The position numbers and the translations under genes are program-made. Under the pieces are notes generated by a model, which did no database searches, was not told where the DNA came from, and was given only the letters and a program-made list of their open reading frames with translations. 64,000 nt of DNA from Pirellulales bacterium (GTDB taxonomy: Bacteria > Planctomycetota > Planctomycetia > Pirellulales > Lacipirellulaceae): positions 186,001-250,000 of the forward strand of contig JALHQZ010000004.1 in assembly GCA_022841705.1 (NCBI GenBank). Reading direction: 5' to 3'. The first letter of the stretch is position 1. Each line of letters starts with the position of its first letter. Below are positions 17,910 through 27,182 of the stretch, piece after piece.

Positions 17910-18749
17910 ATGAAAGTCAGCGGGTTCACGATCATTCGCGATGGCGTGCGGCTGGGGTATCCGTTCGAGGAGAGCATCAAATCGCTCTTGCCGCTGGTGG
18001 ATGAACTGGTGGTGGCGGTGGGCGACTCGACCGATGAGACGGCCGAGCGATTGGCCGCGATTGACTCGCCGAAACTGAAAATGTTCGCAAGTCCGTGGGA
18101 CGCCAAGCTGCTCGAAGGGGGCCGGGTGCTGGCCGTCGAGACCAACAAGGCGCTCGCGCGCTGCACCGGCGACTGGTGCTTCTACCTACAAGGGGATGAA
18201 GTGCTGCACGAGCAGGATTACGATCGGCTCTGCGCCGCGATGGAGCGGCACCTGCGCGATGACAGCGTGGAAGGTCTCACCTTTCGCTACCACCACTTCA
18301 AGGGCGATTTCAATTTGCGAGATCCGTTGCCTTACCGCAAGCAGGTGCGGATTGTGCGAAACAATATCGGCGTGCAGAGCGTGGGCGACGCTTGCGGGTT
18401 CGGCAAGCGAAGCGCGAGTCTTGCCACTCGCCCAACGGGCGCGTGGGTCTACCACTACGGTTGGGTCCGCCCGCCGCGGACGATGAAGCAAAAGATGGCG
18501 GAGTTTGAGCACCTGTACGACGCCCAGCGCGGCTTCGGCCAAGCGGAACAGCGCGTCGAGACCGATTACCAGTACGAAGTCGCCCGCTGCGAACACTTCA
18601 CCGGCACGCACCCAGCCGTAATGCGCGAGGTGATCGCCCGCCAAGATTGGACGGTGCCGTTCACGCAGGTGCCTAAGTGGCGCAACACTGCGTGGTGGGA
18701 TGGTTTTTTGCGCAAGAACTTTTCGCACCTGTACCGCCGCGCGAGTTGA
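17910..18749 (+). CDS. glycosyltransferase family 2-like protein
   Basis: A 279-residue predicted glycosyltransferase related to SunS/GT2-like proteins that modify glycans or peptides. It has FTIIRDGVRLGYPFEESI, a VDELVVAVGDSTDETAERL nucleotide-binding strand (about 31-49) and a metal-type site near FYLQGDEVLHEQDY (about 91-104). The C-terminal half is basic and aromatic (WVYHYGWVRPPRTMKQKM). An AAGGAA ribosome binding site precedes the ATG. It follows the waaF-like gene on the same strand, so it may act on the same LPS core. Confidence 0.8.
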   Translation: MKVSGFTIIRDGVRLGYPFEESIKSLLPLVDELVVAVGDSTDETAERLAAIDSPKLKMFASPWDAKLLEGGRVLAVETNKALARCTGDWCFYLQGDEVLHEQDYDRLCAAMERHLRDDSVEGLTFRYHHFKGDFNLRDPLPYRKQVRIVRNNIGVQSVGDACGFGKRSASLATRPTGAWVYHYGWVRPPRTMKQKMAEFEHLYDAQRGFGQAEQRVETDYQYEVARCEHFTGTHPAVMREVIARQDWTVPFTQVPKWRNTAWWDGFLRKNFSHLYRRAS

Positions 18750-18838
18750 GCCCTTGCTGGTTTATGGGACCGCTCAAGCGTGCGGCGAGAGCTTTCTACG
18801 CGGGCTGCAAGGGGCGTTTGAAGCCTCACGCTCACGCA

Positions 18839-20746
18839 CTATTCGTAGTCGGAGAGCATTTTCGGCGCGAGGGCGGCACGTAACGCGTTCAACACGGCCA
18901 AGACGTCGATGACTTCTTGTGAGATTGCGCCGGCGACTGGCGGTAAGTATCCCGCCGCGGCGATGGACACGCCGATCAAGCTTAATCCCATTCCGCCCAG
19001 GGCGCTCTGTAAGGCAATCGTGCGCATGCGCCGGCCAATGTGTAGCAGCTCATCCACTCGTTGGAGTGAGCTTTCCATGATGACTGCTCCGGCAGCTTCC
19101 GCCGTGACATCGCTTCCCTGGCCAAAGGCGATTCCCACGGTTGCCGCAGTCAGCGCCGGGGCATCGTTGATTCCATCGCCCATAAAGACAGTATTTGCGA
19201 GGGCCGTTTCCTTCTGCACCAGAGCGAGCTTCTGCTCCGGGCTTTGGCTGGCGTAGACTTCGGTGATGCCAACTTTTTCCGCCAGATAACGCACCTCGGA
19301 CTCGCGGTCGCCGGATACCAGCAGCACTCGTTGGAAACCATGCAAAGGCTTCAAGTGGTCAACGAATGATTTACCTTCCTCCCGCGGTTCGTCGCGGAAT
19401 TGTAACGTCGCAGCGTAGCGACCAGCGATCAGCACGACGCATTCCAAGCCCCCGGCCAGCGGCGGGAGCAACTCCACCTGCGCCGGCCACAATCGGGAAA
19501 TCGCCTTCCGGCTAGTTACTTGAATCGTCACGCCCCCGATCACTCCGCGTAACCCTTCGCCCGGTCGCTCAGCAACTTCCTCCGCTTCTTGCAGGGGTAG
19601 GTTCGCCTCGGCGGCGGCTTGAACGATGGCCCCTGCAAGCGGATGTCGCGAGTAGCGTTCGAGACTGGCGACCGCCGAGAGAACGTCGTTTCTCGAGAAA
19701 TTGGCGGCGGGCAAGACATCAGCTAGTTGAGGCGAACCGTAGGTGAGCGTGCCCGTTTTGTCGAAGATAGCGATGCGGCATGTGTCAACTTTTTCGAGTA
19801 CGGCCGGATCCTTGATGATGATTCCGCGTCGAGCGGCCAAGGAGATCGAACCGATAATCGCAACGGGAATCGCAATTAGCAGCGGACAAGGGGTCGCCAC
19901 CACCAGCACGCTCAAGAATCGTACAGCGTCACCGCTGACGACCCAGGCGACGATGGCGATGGCGACGGCAAGCGGCGTGTAGACCGCTCCGATCTGATCG
20001 CCCAACCGGCGCAATTGGGGCCGGCGTTGTTCCGAATCGCGCATGACCTGCATGATCTTGGCGTAGCGAGAATCGGTCGCACTTTTCTCGGCCCGAATTG
20101 TCAAAGCCCCCTCGCCATTGATGGCTCCCGAAAGGACCGCCGACCCGATCGCCTTGGGCAGCAAATAGGGCTCCCCCGTAAGATACGATTCGTTCATGGT
20201 GCTGCGGCCTTCCAGCACCACGCCATCAACGGGACATGTTTCGTGGGGAAAAACCACGAGCGTATCGCCGACCGCAACCGCTGCGAGCGCGATGTCGTCG
20301 ACCGTTCCCTGCTGCTGGCGGTGGGCGAGTGTCGGCATTCGTCGAGCCAGCGCCTCGAGGGCGAACGAAGCACGACGCACGGCAAACGCTTCCAGCGCCT
20401 GCCCCCCGGAAAGCATCAGCACAACCAGCGTTCCTGCCAAATACTCTCCCAACAGGATCGCCGTCACGATCGAAATTCCCGCGAGCAAATCGGAACTAAA
20501 CTCCAGGCGCGCTAAATTCAAGAGCAGCCCGATCAGCAGGGGAGCGCTGCAAACCAGCGCGATCAACAGGGGAATATCCCAAGGGGCAAATCCGAACAGA
20601 GCGCCCGATGGTTTCACGCCAAATCGCAACACCACGTGAATCACAATCGCAGCCAAGGCGACAACAGCAATCATGATCTCCTTCGAGATCATCCAAACGG
20701 GCGTCTTCTTTGCGAGGGGATTCATTACGCGTCGGGCCGGAGCCAT
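18839..20746 (-). CDS. P-type ATPase, P1B-like without metal-binding N-domain
   Basis: Membrane cation pump of the heavy-metal P1B type. Motifs in order: several N-terminal membrane segments, a TGEPYLLP actuator loop, the membrane ion-binding motif ATPCPLLIAIP (CPL rather than CPC), phosphorylation site DKTGTLT, and GDGINDAPAL. It has no cysteine-rich HMA domain at the N-terminus. The open frame extends to 20938, but the extra 64 residues look non-coding; ATG at 20744-20746 or 20723-20725 is more likely, so the start is uncertain. The CPL motif means the ion cannot be read off. It is flanked by unrelated genes. Confidence 0.83.
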   Translation of the reverse strand: MAPARRVMNPLAKKTPVWMISKEIMIAVVALAAIVIHVVLRFGVKPSGALFGFAPWDIPLLIALVCSAPLLIGLLLNLARLEFSSDLLAGISIVTAILLGEYLAGTLVVLMLSGGQALEAFAVRRASFALEALARRMPTLAHRQQQGTVDDIALAAVAVGDTLVVFPHETCPVDGVVLEGRSTMNESYLTGEPYLLPKAIGSAVLSGAINGEGALTIRAEKSATDSRYAKIMQVMRDSEQRRPQLRRLGDQIGAVYTPLAVAIAIVAWVVSGDAVRFLSVLVVATPCPLLIAIPVAIIGSISLAARRGIIIKDPAVLEKVDTCRIAIFDKTGTLTYGSPQLADVLPAANFSRNDVLSAVASLERYSRHPLAGAIVQAAAEANLPLQEAEEVAERPGEGLRGVIGGVTIQVTSRKAISRLWPAQVELLPPLAGGLECVVLIAGRYAATLQFRDEPREEGKSFVDHLKPLHGFQRVLLVSGDRESEVRYLAEKVGITEVYASQSPEQKLALVQKETALANTVFMGDGINDAPALTAATVGIAFGQGSDVTAEAAGAVIMESSLQRVDELLHIGRRMRTIALQSALGGMGLSLIGVSIAAAGYLPPVAGAISQEVIDVLAVLNALRAALAPKMLSDYE

Positions 20747-20994
20747 TTTACTGCGCGCCACGACAATCCTCGTGAAGCAGCGCCTCATCGTGCTCGCGAT
20801 CAAAGTGCACAGCTTGCATTCTATCGCAATTCGAGCGCGCGTGCCCGATAACTCGAGTGAACGCCGAGAAAACTCATTCGAGCGCGGCGTACTTGAAGAA
20901 ACGGCGCAATACCGCGTGGTAGGAAGATTCCCGTGCAAGAAATTCTCGCATCTCTACCGCCGAGAAGGCTGACCGTCAAATCGCTGACGGCAAG

Positions 20995-23631
20995 TCATTC
21001 CCGCCCCGGCGAAATCACCGCCATCAGCGTTGCGCGAATCTCCGCGAACCGCTCCTCCCCGTCCGGTTTCCCCCCATCGCGTTCGGCCACATAGAACACG
21101 TCGACCACTTGGTCGAGATACGTACCGATCTTCGCGAAGCGGATCACCAGTTTGAGTTCGTGCAGCGCGCGGGCGAGTTCGTACAAAAGCCCTCGGCGGT
21201 CGACGGTAAAAACTTCCACGATCAGGCACTCGCGCGATAGGTTGGTATCGATCCGCACGTCGTTCGGCAGATTGGTGAGCCGGGCGGCGGCGACATCTTG
21301 ATCGGCGCCCCAGAGCCGTGGGAACGACGGCGGCGTCGGGTTATCGATCGCGGCGACCATTGCGCGGCAAATCTCTGTGAGCCGCTGCTCGTTTGCCCCG
21401 CTACCACTGCGATCTTCCACCATGTAGCGCTGCAGCAGCAAACCTTCTTCCAGCAGAATGGTTTCGGCCGAGAGAATCTGCAGCTGCTTGCTGCTGAGCG
21501 CGCCGGCCATGCTGGAGAAAATCCCCCGACCGGAGCCTTGGTCGACGCCCGCGGTCAGTTCGAGCGTTCTGCCGTCGCTGCGGTAGGCGCCCCACGCATC
21601 CCCTTGGCGACCCGTGAGTTTGCGCAGCCGCTGAAGGGTCTCGGCCAGTTGCTGGGGCGTGTGCGTGGCGACGTACGATTCCGGTAGCGCCGCCAGTTGG
21701 CGGGCGAACCACTCGTCGCTCGCCACCGCCTTCGGCAGCGCGGCCTGCACCGTTTGGGCGATCGCCGCGCGGCGCTCGGCGCGCTGGTCCGGTTGGACAT
21801 CCACGATATCCATCATTCGCCGGTAGAGTTCGGTCAGCACCTCAACCTTCCAGTCGTTCAGCACGCCGGGGCCAACCGCGTCCATATCGGCGCAACTGAT
21901 CAAGTACAGCAGCTTGAGTCCCTCGGGGCCACCGAGGTCCTCGACGAATTTCGCAAGCACCACCGGGTCGCTCGTGTCGCGGCGAAAGGCTAGGTGCGTG
22001 AGGTCGAGGTGCTTGAGCACGAGCGTCGCCAGCATCGTTGTCTGCGGCTCCGAGAGGTGCAGCCGCTCGGCTGTGCGGCGGGCGATCTCCTCACCTACAA
22101 TACTGTGGTCGCGCTGCTGGCCTTTGCCGAGATCGTGGATCAGGAGCGCGAGGTGCAGTAGCCGTTTGTCGCGGAGGCCCCGATACGTTTGGCCGAGAAA
22201 ATCGTCGCGCTCGGCAAACAACGTCGCCTTTTCGACCGCGCGAATGCAGTGCTCGTCCACCGTGTATTTGTGGTACTGGTTGAACTGCAACAAACAGCGG
22301 GCGGTGGCGTACTCGGGAATCACCTTTTCCAAAATCGCCAGTTCGTGCAACCGGCGCAACAGATCGCCAAGTTGCGCTGGATTGTCCAAAATCTCCAGAA
22401 ACCGCGTGATTGTTTCGAGCGTGAGCTGGGACGAAAGATTCGGCGCCGCCCGATAAACAAAGTACCACGTCTCGTGCCCAATGCGACAGTCAAACAGGCG
22501 GGCCAAATCTACCAGCCGGAGCACTTCGTCCACGCGCTTCTGCAACTTGCCGCGGCCAAGCTGCGTGGCGGAAATCTCGGCGCCGGCGATGCGGTAGTCC
22601 TGCTCGATGTTGCGGCTGAGCAGCGAGCCGATCACCCGCTGCACGGTCGGTTTAGGGCGCGTGATCTCGCTCATCCGCGCCGCCATAAACCACACGTGCC
22701 CGGCGTGGCGGAAGTAATCACGCATGAACTGCTCGACGGGCAACAGCCCGTCGCGCCCGCGGTAGCCAAACTTCTCCGCGATCCGCAGTTGCTCGCCCCG
22801 GGTGAGTGAATCGCGCGCCGCATTCGCCTCAAAATGCAAGTCGTTGCGAACCCTGGTCAGAAAATCGCGCGAGGTTTGCAGCCGATGGTGGTCGAACTTG
22901 CTGAGCACCCCCATCGTGCGGAGCCGATCGAGATCGCTCACGCCGGAATGCAAAAACCACAACCACCGCAAGAGGTGCAAATCGCGGAGGCCGCCGCGCG
23001 ACCGCTTGACGTTCGGCTCTAGGAGGTACACCGTTTCGCCGAACTTGTGCCGTTCTTCCCGCCGGGCATTGATAAACGCCTCGGCCGACGCCGCGCCGCG
23101 CCGGCGAATGACCTTTTCAAACGCCGGGTAGAACGATTCGAACAGATCCTGCGAACCGACCAGGGTGCGCGATTCGATGAGCGCCGTGCCGATCACGGCA
23201 TCGGTTTTCGCCAACGAGATCGCCTCTTCCGGCGAGCGCAGACTTTGGCCAACATCCAGACCCACGTCGAACAGATCCTGAGTCATTCGCCGGGCGAGTT
23301 TCTCGGCCGGCCCGCGCGCGGCGGGGTCGTACAGGATCATCAGATCGACATCGGAAAAGGGCGCCATCTGCCGTCGGCCGTACCCGCCATGGGCCACCAA
23401 CACGCTTTTATCGCGCAGGACTTCGCCTTCGCCGCCAAACTCGTCGAGCGCCGCCCGATGCAGGTCCAGCACCACCGAATCGATCAGCGAGGAGAGCTTC
23501 GTGCAAACCTGCGCGCTGGGGAGTCCCAAGTCGTGCTGCTGGCGGATGCGGGCGCGCTCGCTGGCAAGCCGCTGGCGGCATTCGCCCACCATCGCCCGCA
23601 GTCGCACGCCTGTTGTCGAAGTTTCCGCCAT
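20995..23631 (-). CDS. glnD: [protein-PII] uridylyltransferase / uridylyl-removing enzyme
   Basis: The nitrogen sensor that adds UMP to PII at low glutamine and removes it at high glutamine. The 878-residue protein has the nucleotidyltransferase motif GGYGRRQMAPFSDVD (about 82-96), the HD hydrolase motif LIHDLGKGQQRDHS (about 500), and C-terminal ACT-type regulatory sequence (LIVEVFTVDRRGLLYELA, about 810-827). The length is normal for GlnD. It lies downstream of amt-glnK on the same strand, separated by a terminator, so it can be expressed independently. GlnK here keeps the modifiable tyrosine. Confidence 0.95.
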   Translation of the reverse strand: MAETSTTGVRLRAMVGECRQRLASERARIRQQHDLGLPSAQVCTKLSSLIDSVVLDLHRAALDEFGGEGEVLRDKSVLVAHGGYGRRQMAPFSDVDLMILYDPAARGPAEKLARRMTQDLFDVGLDVGQSLRSPEEAISLAKTDAVIGTALIESRTLVGSQDLFESFYPAFEKVIRRRGAASAEAFINARREERHKFGETVYLLEPNVKRSRGGLRDLHLLRWLWFLHSGVSDLDRLRTMGVLSKFDHHRLQTSRDFLTRVRNDLHFEANAARDSLTRGEQLRIAEKFGYRGRDGLLPVEQFMRDYFRHAGHVWFMAARMSEITRPKPTVQRVIGSLLSRNIEQDYRIAGAEISATQLGRGKLQKRVDEVLRLVDLARLFDCRIGHETWYFVYRAAPNLSSQLTLETITRFLEILDNPAQLGDLLRRLHELAILEKVIPEYATARCLLQFNQYHKYTVDEHCIRAVEKATLFAERDDFLGQTYRGLRDKRLLHLALLIHDLGKGQQRDHSIVGEEIARRTAERLHLSEPQTTMLATLVLKHLDLTHLAFRRDTSDPVVLAKFVEDLGGPEGLKLLYLISCADMDAVGPGVLNDWKVEVLTELYRRMMDIVDVQPDQRAERRAAIAQTVQAALPKAVASDEWFARQLAALPESYVATHTPQQLAETLQRLRKLTGRQGDAWGAYRSDGRTLELTAGVDQGSGRGIFSSMAGALSSKQLQILSAETILLEEGLLLQRYMVEDRSGSGANEQRLTEICRAMVAAIDNPTPPSFPRLWGADQDVAAARLTNLPNDVRIDTNLSRECLIVEVFTVDRRGLLYELARALHELKLVIRFAKIGTYLDQVVDVFYVAERDGGKPDGEERFAEIRATLMAVISPGRE

Positions 23632-23633
23632 AC

Positions 23634-23726
23634 GTGGGTCAGGCTTTCTGGCCTGACGAGCCCCAAGTTACCGCACTCTAAACGACGTTTGATTCCACCG
23701 CATGTAGGCCAGAAAGCCTGCCCCAC
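23634..23726. repeat. inverted repeat upstream of glnD
   Basis: The arm at 23634-23657 (core CAGGCTTTCTGGCC) and the arm at 23704-23726 (core GGCCAGAAAGCCTG) are near-perfect reverse complements over about 23 bases, with a 46-base spacer. The left arm begins three bases upstream of the glnD start codon. It resembles the other palindromic repeats of the window but is a separate sequence family. Confidence 0.7.
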
Positions 23727-23734
23727 AATGCAAA

Positions 23735-23758
23735 AGCGGGGGACTTTCGTCCCCCGCT
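23735..23758 (-). terminator. Rho-independent terminator after amt-glnK
   Basis: On the - strand this is a 10-bp perfect stem (AGCGGGGGAC / GTCCCCCGCT) with a GAAA tetraloop, followed by TTTT. It is 41 bases after the glnK stop codon and before glnD. Confidence 0.85.
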
Positions 23759-23798
23759 TAGTATAGCTCAAAGCTTACAGCCAATCGCTCACAGCTTT

Positions 23799-24137
23799 CT
23801 ACAACGCATCGCCGCCGGTTTCGCCGGTGCGGATGCGGACCGTGTCGACCAGATCGGAGACGAAAATCTTACCATCGCCGATTTGGCCGGTTTGGGCGGA
23901 GCGGATGATCGTGTCGATCGCCGTTTTCAGCCGCGTGTCATCCACGGCGACCTCAACTTTCACCTTGGGGACAAAGTCCACGGCATACTCGGTGCCGCGG
24001 TACATTTCGGTGTGACCTTTCTGGCGGCCGAACCCGCGGACTTCGGTGATCGTCATGCCGACGATCCCCGCTTCGCTGAGGGCGTTCTTCACGTCCTCCA
24101 GCTTGTAGTGCCGAATGATGGCTTCGATTTTCTTCAT
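23799..24137 (-). CDS. glnK: nitrogen regulatory protein PII
   Basis: Trimeric signal protein that binds ATP/ADP and 2-oxoglutarate, and controls the ammonium channel and other nitrogen targets. The 112-residue product starts MKKIEAIIRHYKLEDVKNAL. The T-loop is RGTEYAVDFVPK with the tyrosine that GlnD uridylylates, and the C-terminal signature is GDGKIFVSDLVDTVRIRTGE. The open frame extends to 24215, but the ATG at 24137 gives the normal start. It lies 103 bp after amt and ends at a terminator; glnD follows. GlnB and GlnK cannot be separated by sequence alone, but linkage to amt favours GlnK. Confidence 0.95.
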   Translation of the reverse strand: MKKIEAIIRHYKLEDVKNALSEAGIVGMTITEVRGFGRQKGHTEMYRGTEYAVDFVPKVKVEVAVDDTRLKTAIDTIIRSAQTGQIGDGKIFVSDLVDTVRIRTGETGGDAL

Positions 24138-24240
24138 GAGAGTGTGCTCCAGTCCAGGAGAAAATATTCGGGAGATAATTTGTGCGAAGTGAAAAACTCG
24201 TTCGCCGCGCCCCATGGGACGCGGCGAACGAGGTCAGGAT

Positions 24241-25698
24241 TTACGTCAACAGGTAGCCTTCTTCTTCGTGCTCGGCGATGTCCAAGCCGCGGCGTTCGGC
24301 TTCATCGCTCACTCGCAGGCCGACGATGGCATCTACCAATTTTAGCAGAATGAACGTCACCACAATGCTAAATATCCAAGTGGCGATGACGGCCGCGATT
24401 TGGCCCTTCAGCAGCGAGCTGCTGCCTTCGATCATCCCGAGCTTTTCGCCCGGGACGATCGCCAGATTCCCTTGGATCACGCCCGTGGCGAAGACCCCCG
24501 TTAGAATAGCCCCCAAGGTGCCGCCGATGCCGTGGACCCCGAAGGCGTCCAGCGCGTCGTCATACTTGAACTTGTTCTTCAGCGTGCCGCACGCCCAAGC
24601 GCAAACCACGCCGGCGACAGCGCCCATGATGAGCGCCGGCATCGGCTGCACGAATCCGGAAGCGGGGGTGATACAGACCAAACCCGCCACGGCGCCGGAG
24701 GCGGCGCCCAGCACGCTCGGCTTGCCGCGGTGGACCTTTTCGTACAACGCCCAGGCCAATGCCCCGGCCGCGGCGGCGAAATGCGTCGCCGCAAACGCGC
24801 TGGCGGCGATTCCATCGGAGGCAAGCTCGCTCCCCCCGTTGAAACCAAACCACCCGACCCACAGCATCCCGGCCCCGAGCGCGGTATAGGTGAGGTTATG
24901 CGGCCGCAAGTCGGCCGAGCCGTGGCCCATCCGCTTGCCGATGAGCAGCGCACAAATCAGCGCGGAGACGCCGGAGCTAATATGCACCACCGTGCCGCCC
25001 GCGAAGTCGAGCGCGCCACCGGCTAAGGCATCCACCCCCTCGGCACCATCCCAATTCGCGCGGAACGCAAGCCAGCCTCCCCCCCACACCCAGTGGCACA
25101 GCGGGCAGTACACCAGCGTTCCCCACAAGATGCTAAACAGCACCATCGCGCTGAACTTCATGCGTTCGGCAAAGGCGCCGCAGATGAGTGCGGGAGTGAT
25201 GATAAAGAACATCCCCTGGAACAGCATGTGCGTGAGCCGCGGGATGCGAAAGCCCAGTTCCGGGCAGAACATAGGGGTCACTACCGTTTCGGCTGTCGCG
25301 TCCCATGAGAGTCCCACGTTTCGCATGAACAAATAATCGCTATTGCCGATCCACGGATTGTACTTGCCGCCGAGCGAAGCGTTGTCGCCACCAAAACTCA
25401 GCGTGTAACCGTACAGACCCCAAATCACCGTCATCAGCCCCATCAGCGTGATGCACTGCATCATCACACTCAGCACGTTCTTGCGCCGCACGAGACCGCC
25501 ATAGAACATGGCCAGACCGGGCGCGGTCATGAAGAGCACGAGCGCACTCGAGGTGAGCATCCAAGCGTTGTGCCCGGGATCGACAGCCGGCGGAGGCTCG
25601 GCGGCCGGCGTGTCCTGAGCCCACGCCGGTGCGGCGCTCAGCGCTACGAATAACAACGGAATTGCTCCCCACAGGAGCCGGGACAAAGATGGTTTCAT
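24241..25698 (-). CDS. amt: ammonium transporter
   Basis: Inner-membrane channel for ammonium/ammonia of the Amt/Rh family, probably gated by the adjacent PII protein. The 485-residue product has a signal-like N-terminus (MKPSLSRLLWGAIPLLFVAL, then AWA), an outer part beginning VDPGHNAWMLTSSALVLFMT, APGLAMFYGGLVRRKN, and the GVHGIGGTLGAILTGVFATG motif near the C-terminus. About eleven membrane segments are visible. An AAGGAAAG ribosome binding site precedes the ATG at 25698; an upstream ATG at 25731 would add 11 residues and bury the signal. Confidence 0.95.
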   Translation of the reverse strand: MKPSLSRLLWGAIPLLFVALSAAPAWAQDTPAAEPPPAVDPGHNAWMLTSSALVLFMTAPGLAMFYGGLVRRKNVLSVMMQCITLMGLMTVIWGLYGYTLSFGGDNASLGGKYNPWIGNSDYLFMRNVGLSWDATAETVVTPMFCPELGFRIPRLTHMLFQGMFFIITPALICGAFAERMKFSAMVLFSILWGTLVYCPLCHWVWGGGWLAFRANWDGAEGVDALAGGALDFAGGTVVHISSGVSALICALLIGKRMGHGSADLRPHNLTYTALGAGMLWVGWFGFNGGSELASDGIAASAFAATHFAAAAGALAWALYEKVHRGKPSVLGAASGAVAGLVCITPASGFVQPMPALIMGAVAGVVCAWACGTLKNKFKYDDALDAFGVHGIGGTLGAILTGVFATGVIQGNLAIVPGEKLGMIEGSSSLLKGQIAAVIATWIFSIVVTFILLKLVDAIVGLRVSDEAERRGLDIAEHEEEGYLLT

Positions 25699-26008
25699 CG
25701 GCTGACTTTCCTTGCTAAGAACCCCCCGCACCAGACCGCGGGTATGGCAATTTGACCCCGAGTTTTGCGAACTGCCCGCCTGGGCACAGCACGCCAGCGT
25801 GACGTTAGAATAGGCCGACCTGACAAAGGCGTAAAGTGGCGGAAGGTGGGTTCTTTTACCGCTTGACCTCGATGGGTTGCCTGTGTTTCAGCAAGGTTCC
25901 GATATCCCGCGTTGTTGCACGATGACAACCCCGACGATGGCCCTTAGAATCAGCCTGTAAGCCGTTTGCTCCCGTTCTCTTACGGCTCTGCTGCGAAGAC
26001 CCCCCGCG
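25699..26008. other. intergenic region between amt and the sulfotransferase gene
   Basis: The 310 bases separate two divergent genes and must hold both promoters. On the - strand 25766-25781 has the GG/GC core with sigma-54 spacing in a weak match to the consensus (three of the less conserved positions also agree), which would fit nitrogen control of amt. No clear sigma-70 pair, RNA gene or repeat stands out. Confidence 0.4.
25766..25781 (-). promoter_or_regulatory. candidate weak sigma-54 promoter for amt
   Basis: Read on the - strand, AGGCGGGCAGTTCGCA has the invariant GG and GC with the correct 12-base spacing, but several less conserved positions differ. It lies about 68 bases upstream of the amt start codon. 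The assignment rests mainly on context, since NtrC-type control is common for amt-glnK. Confidence 0.22.
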
Positions 26009-27169
26009 ATGCCCGCCCTCCAAACCCCGCCCCGACCCGCGAACCCCCAAGGCTACGGCGCCGAGCCGTTGCACCACTACGGCCTGCTGACGCCCAAGTT
26101 TTGGCACGGCATGAGCCTGGGCGATTGGCTGCCGCTCTGGGCCGCGCACTGGAACAAGCTCTCGGCCCACGGCTACGTGACCGCCAGCACGATCGCCGGC
26201 GTGGCGGCGTTCAACAGTTTCTGGGCGCTGGTGCAATCGCTGGTCTACGGTCCGCGAATCAACGCGCTGCGGCTCGAACAACCACCGCTCTTTGTCCTCG
26301 GCCACTGGCGCAGTGGAACCACGCTACTGCACGAGCTGCTGATGCTCGACCAGCGGCATATCTCGCCGAACACGTACGAGTGCTTCGCGCCGCAACATTT
26401 CTTGGTGACCGAGACCGTTACCAAGCCGCTCACCCGCTGGCTGCTGCCGGCGAAGCGGCCAATGGACAACGTCGAAACCGGCTGGGACAAACCGCAAGAA
26501 GATGAGTTCGCGTTGTGTAGTCTCGGACTGCCGACCCCGTATCGCTGCTGGGCGTTCCCCAACGAAGGCCCCGTGCATGGCGAGTACCTCACGCTCGATG
26601 AAGTTCCCGCCGCTGATCGCGCCGAATGGCAACGCACGCTCGAACGCTTTGTTAAAGCGGTCACGCTACGGAATAAAGGCCGGATGATTCTGAAATCACC
26701 GCCGCACACGGCCCGCGTGAAAGCCCTGCTCGAAATCTTCCCCGACGCCCGCTTCGTCCACATCTGCCGCGACCCACTCACGCTCTATCCCTCAACCGTG
26801 CGGCTGTGGAAATCGCTGTGCGATACCCAAGGGCTCGAAGGCTACCGCGCCGAGTATGAGTGGATTGAACCCGAGGTGCTGAAGAACCTCGAAACGATGT
26901 ACGCCGCGTTCGAGCGCGATCGCCCGCTGGTTCCGCCCGGCCGACTGGTGGATGTGAGGTACGAAGACCTCATCGCGCAGCCCCGCGCCGAAATGGAACG
27001 TGTGTACAAATCGCTCGGCCTCGACCGCTTCGCCGCCGTCGCACCGGCGATTGAGGGTTACTTTAGCGAGAAGCGCGATTACAAGACGAACCGGTATCAG
27101 TTGCCGACGGATATCGAAGCGAAAGTGCGGGAGCGCTGGGCGGGGTATTTTGAGCGGTATGGGTATTAG
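26009..27169 (+). CDS. sulfotransferase
   Basis: Transfers a sulfuryl group from PAPS to an acceptor, in this setting probably a sugar or glycan. The 386-residue protein has the 5'-phosphosulfate binding loop GHWRSGTTLLHELL (about 95-108) and a 3'-phosphate binding region around FVHICRDPLTLYPSTVRLW (about 249-267). The N-terminal third is hydrophobic in places (VTASTIAGVAAFNSFWALV), suggesting membrane association. The start ATG is at 26009. It stands alone between a divergent promoter region and convergent genes. Sulfatases, the usual partners in planctomycetes, are not in the window. Confidence 0.85.
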   Translation: MPALQTPPRPANPQGYGAEPLHHYGLLTPKFWHGMSLGDWLPLWAAHWNKLSAHGYVTASTIAGVAAFNSFWALVQSLVYGPRINALRLEQPPLFVLGHWRSGTTLLHELLMLDQRHISPNTYECFAPQHFLVTETVTKPLTRWLLPAKRPMDNVETGWDKPQEDEFALCSLGLPTPYRCWAFPNEGPVHGEYLTLDEVPAADRAEWQRTLERFVKAVTLRNKGRMILKSPPHTARVKALLEIFPDARFVHICRDPLTLYPSTVRLWKSLCDTQGLEGYRAEYEWIEPEVLKNLETMYAAFERDRPLVPPGRLVDVRYEDLIAQPRAEMERVYKSLGLDRFAAVAPAIEGYFSEKRDYKTNRYQLPTDIEAKVRERWAGYFERYGY

Positions 27170-27182
27170 CGGCGTTCGCGGC

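Noticed and set aside
20624..20645. CCACGTGAATC sequence as a parS-like site
   Set aside because: About 10 of 16 bases agree, which is chance level for a CACGTG core.
20747..20938. N-terminal extension of the P-type ATPase
   Set aside because: The extra residues have no membrane or metal-binding features, and no ribosome binding site stands before the distal ATG.
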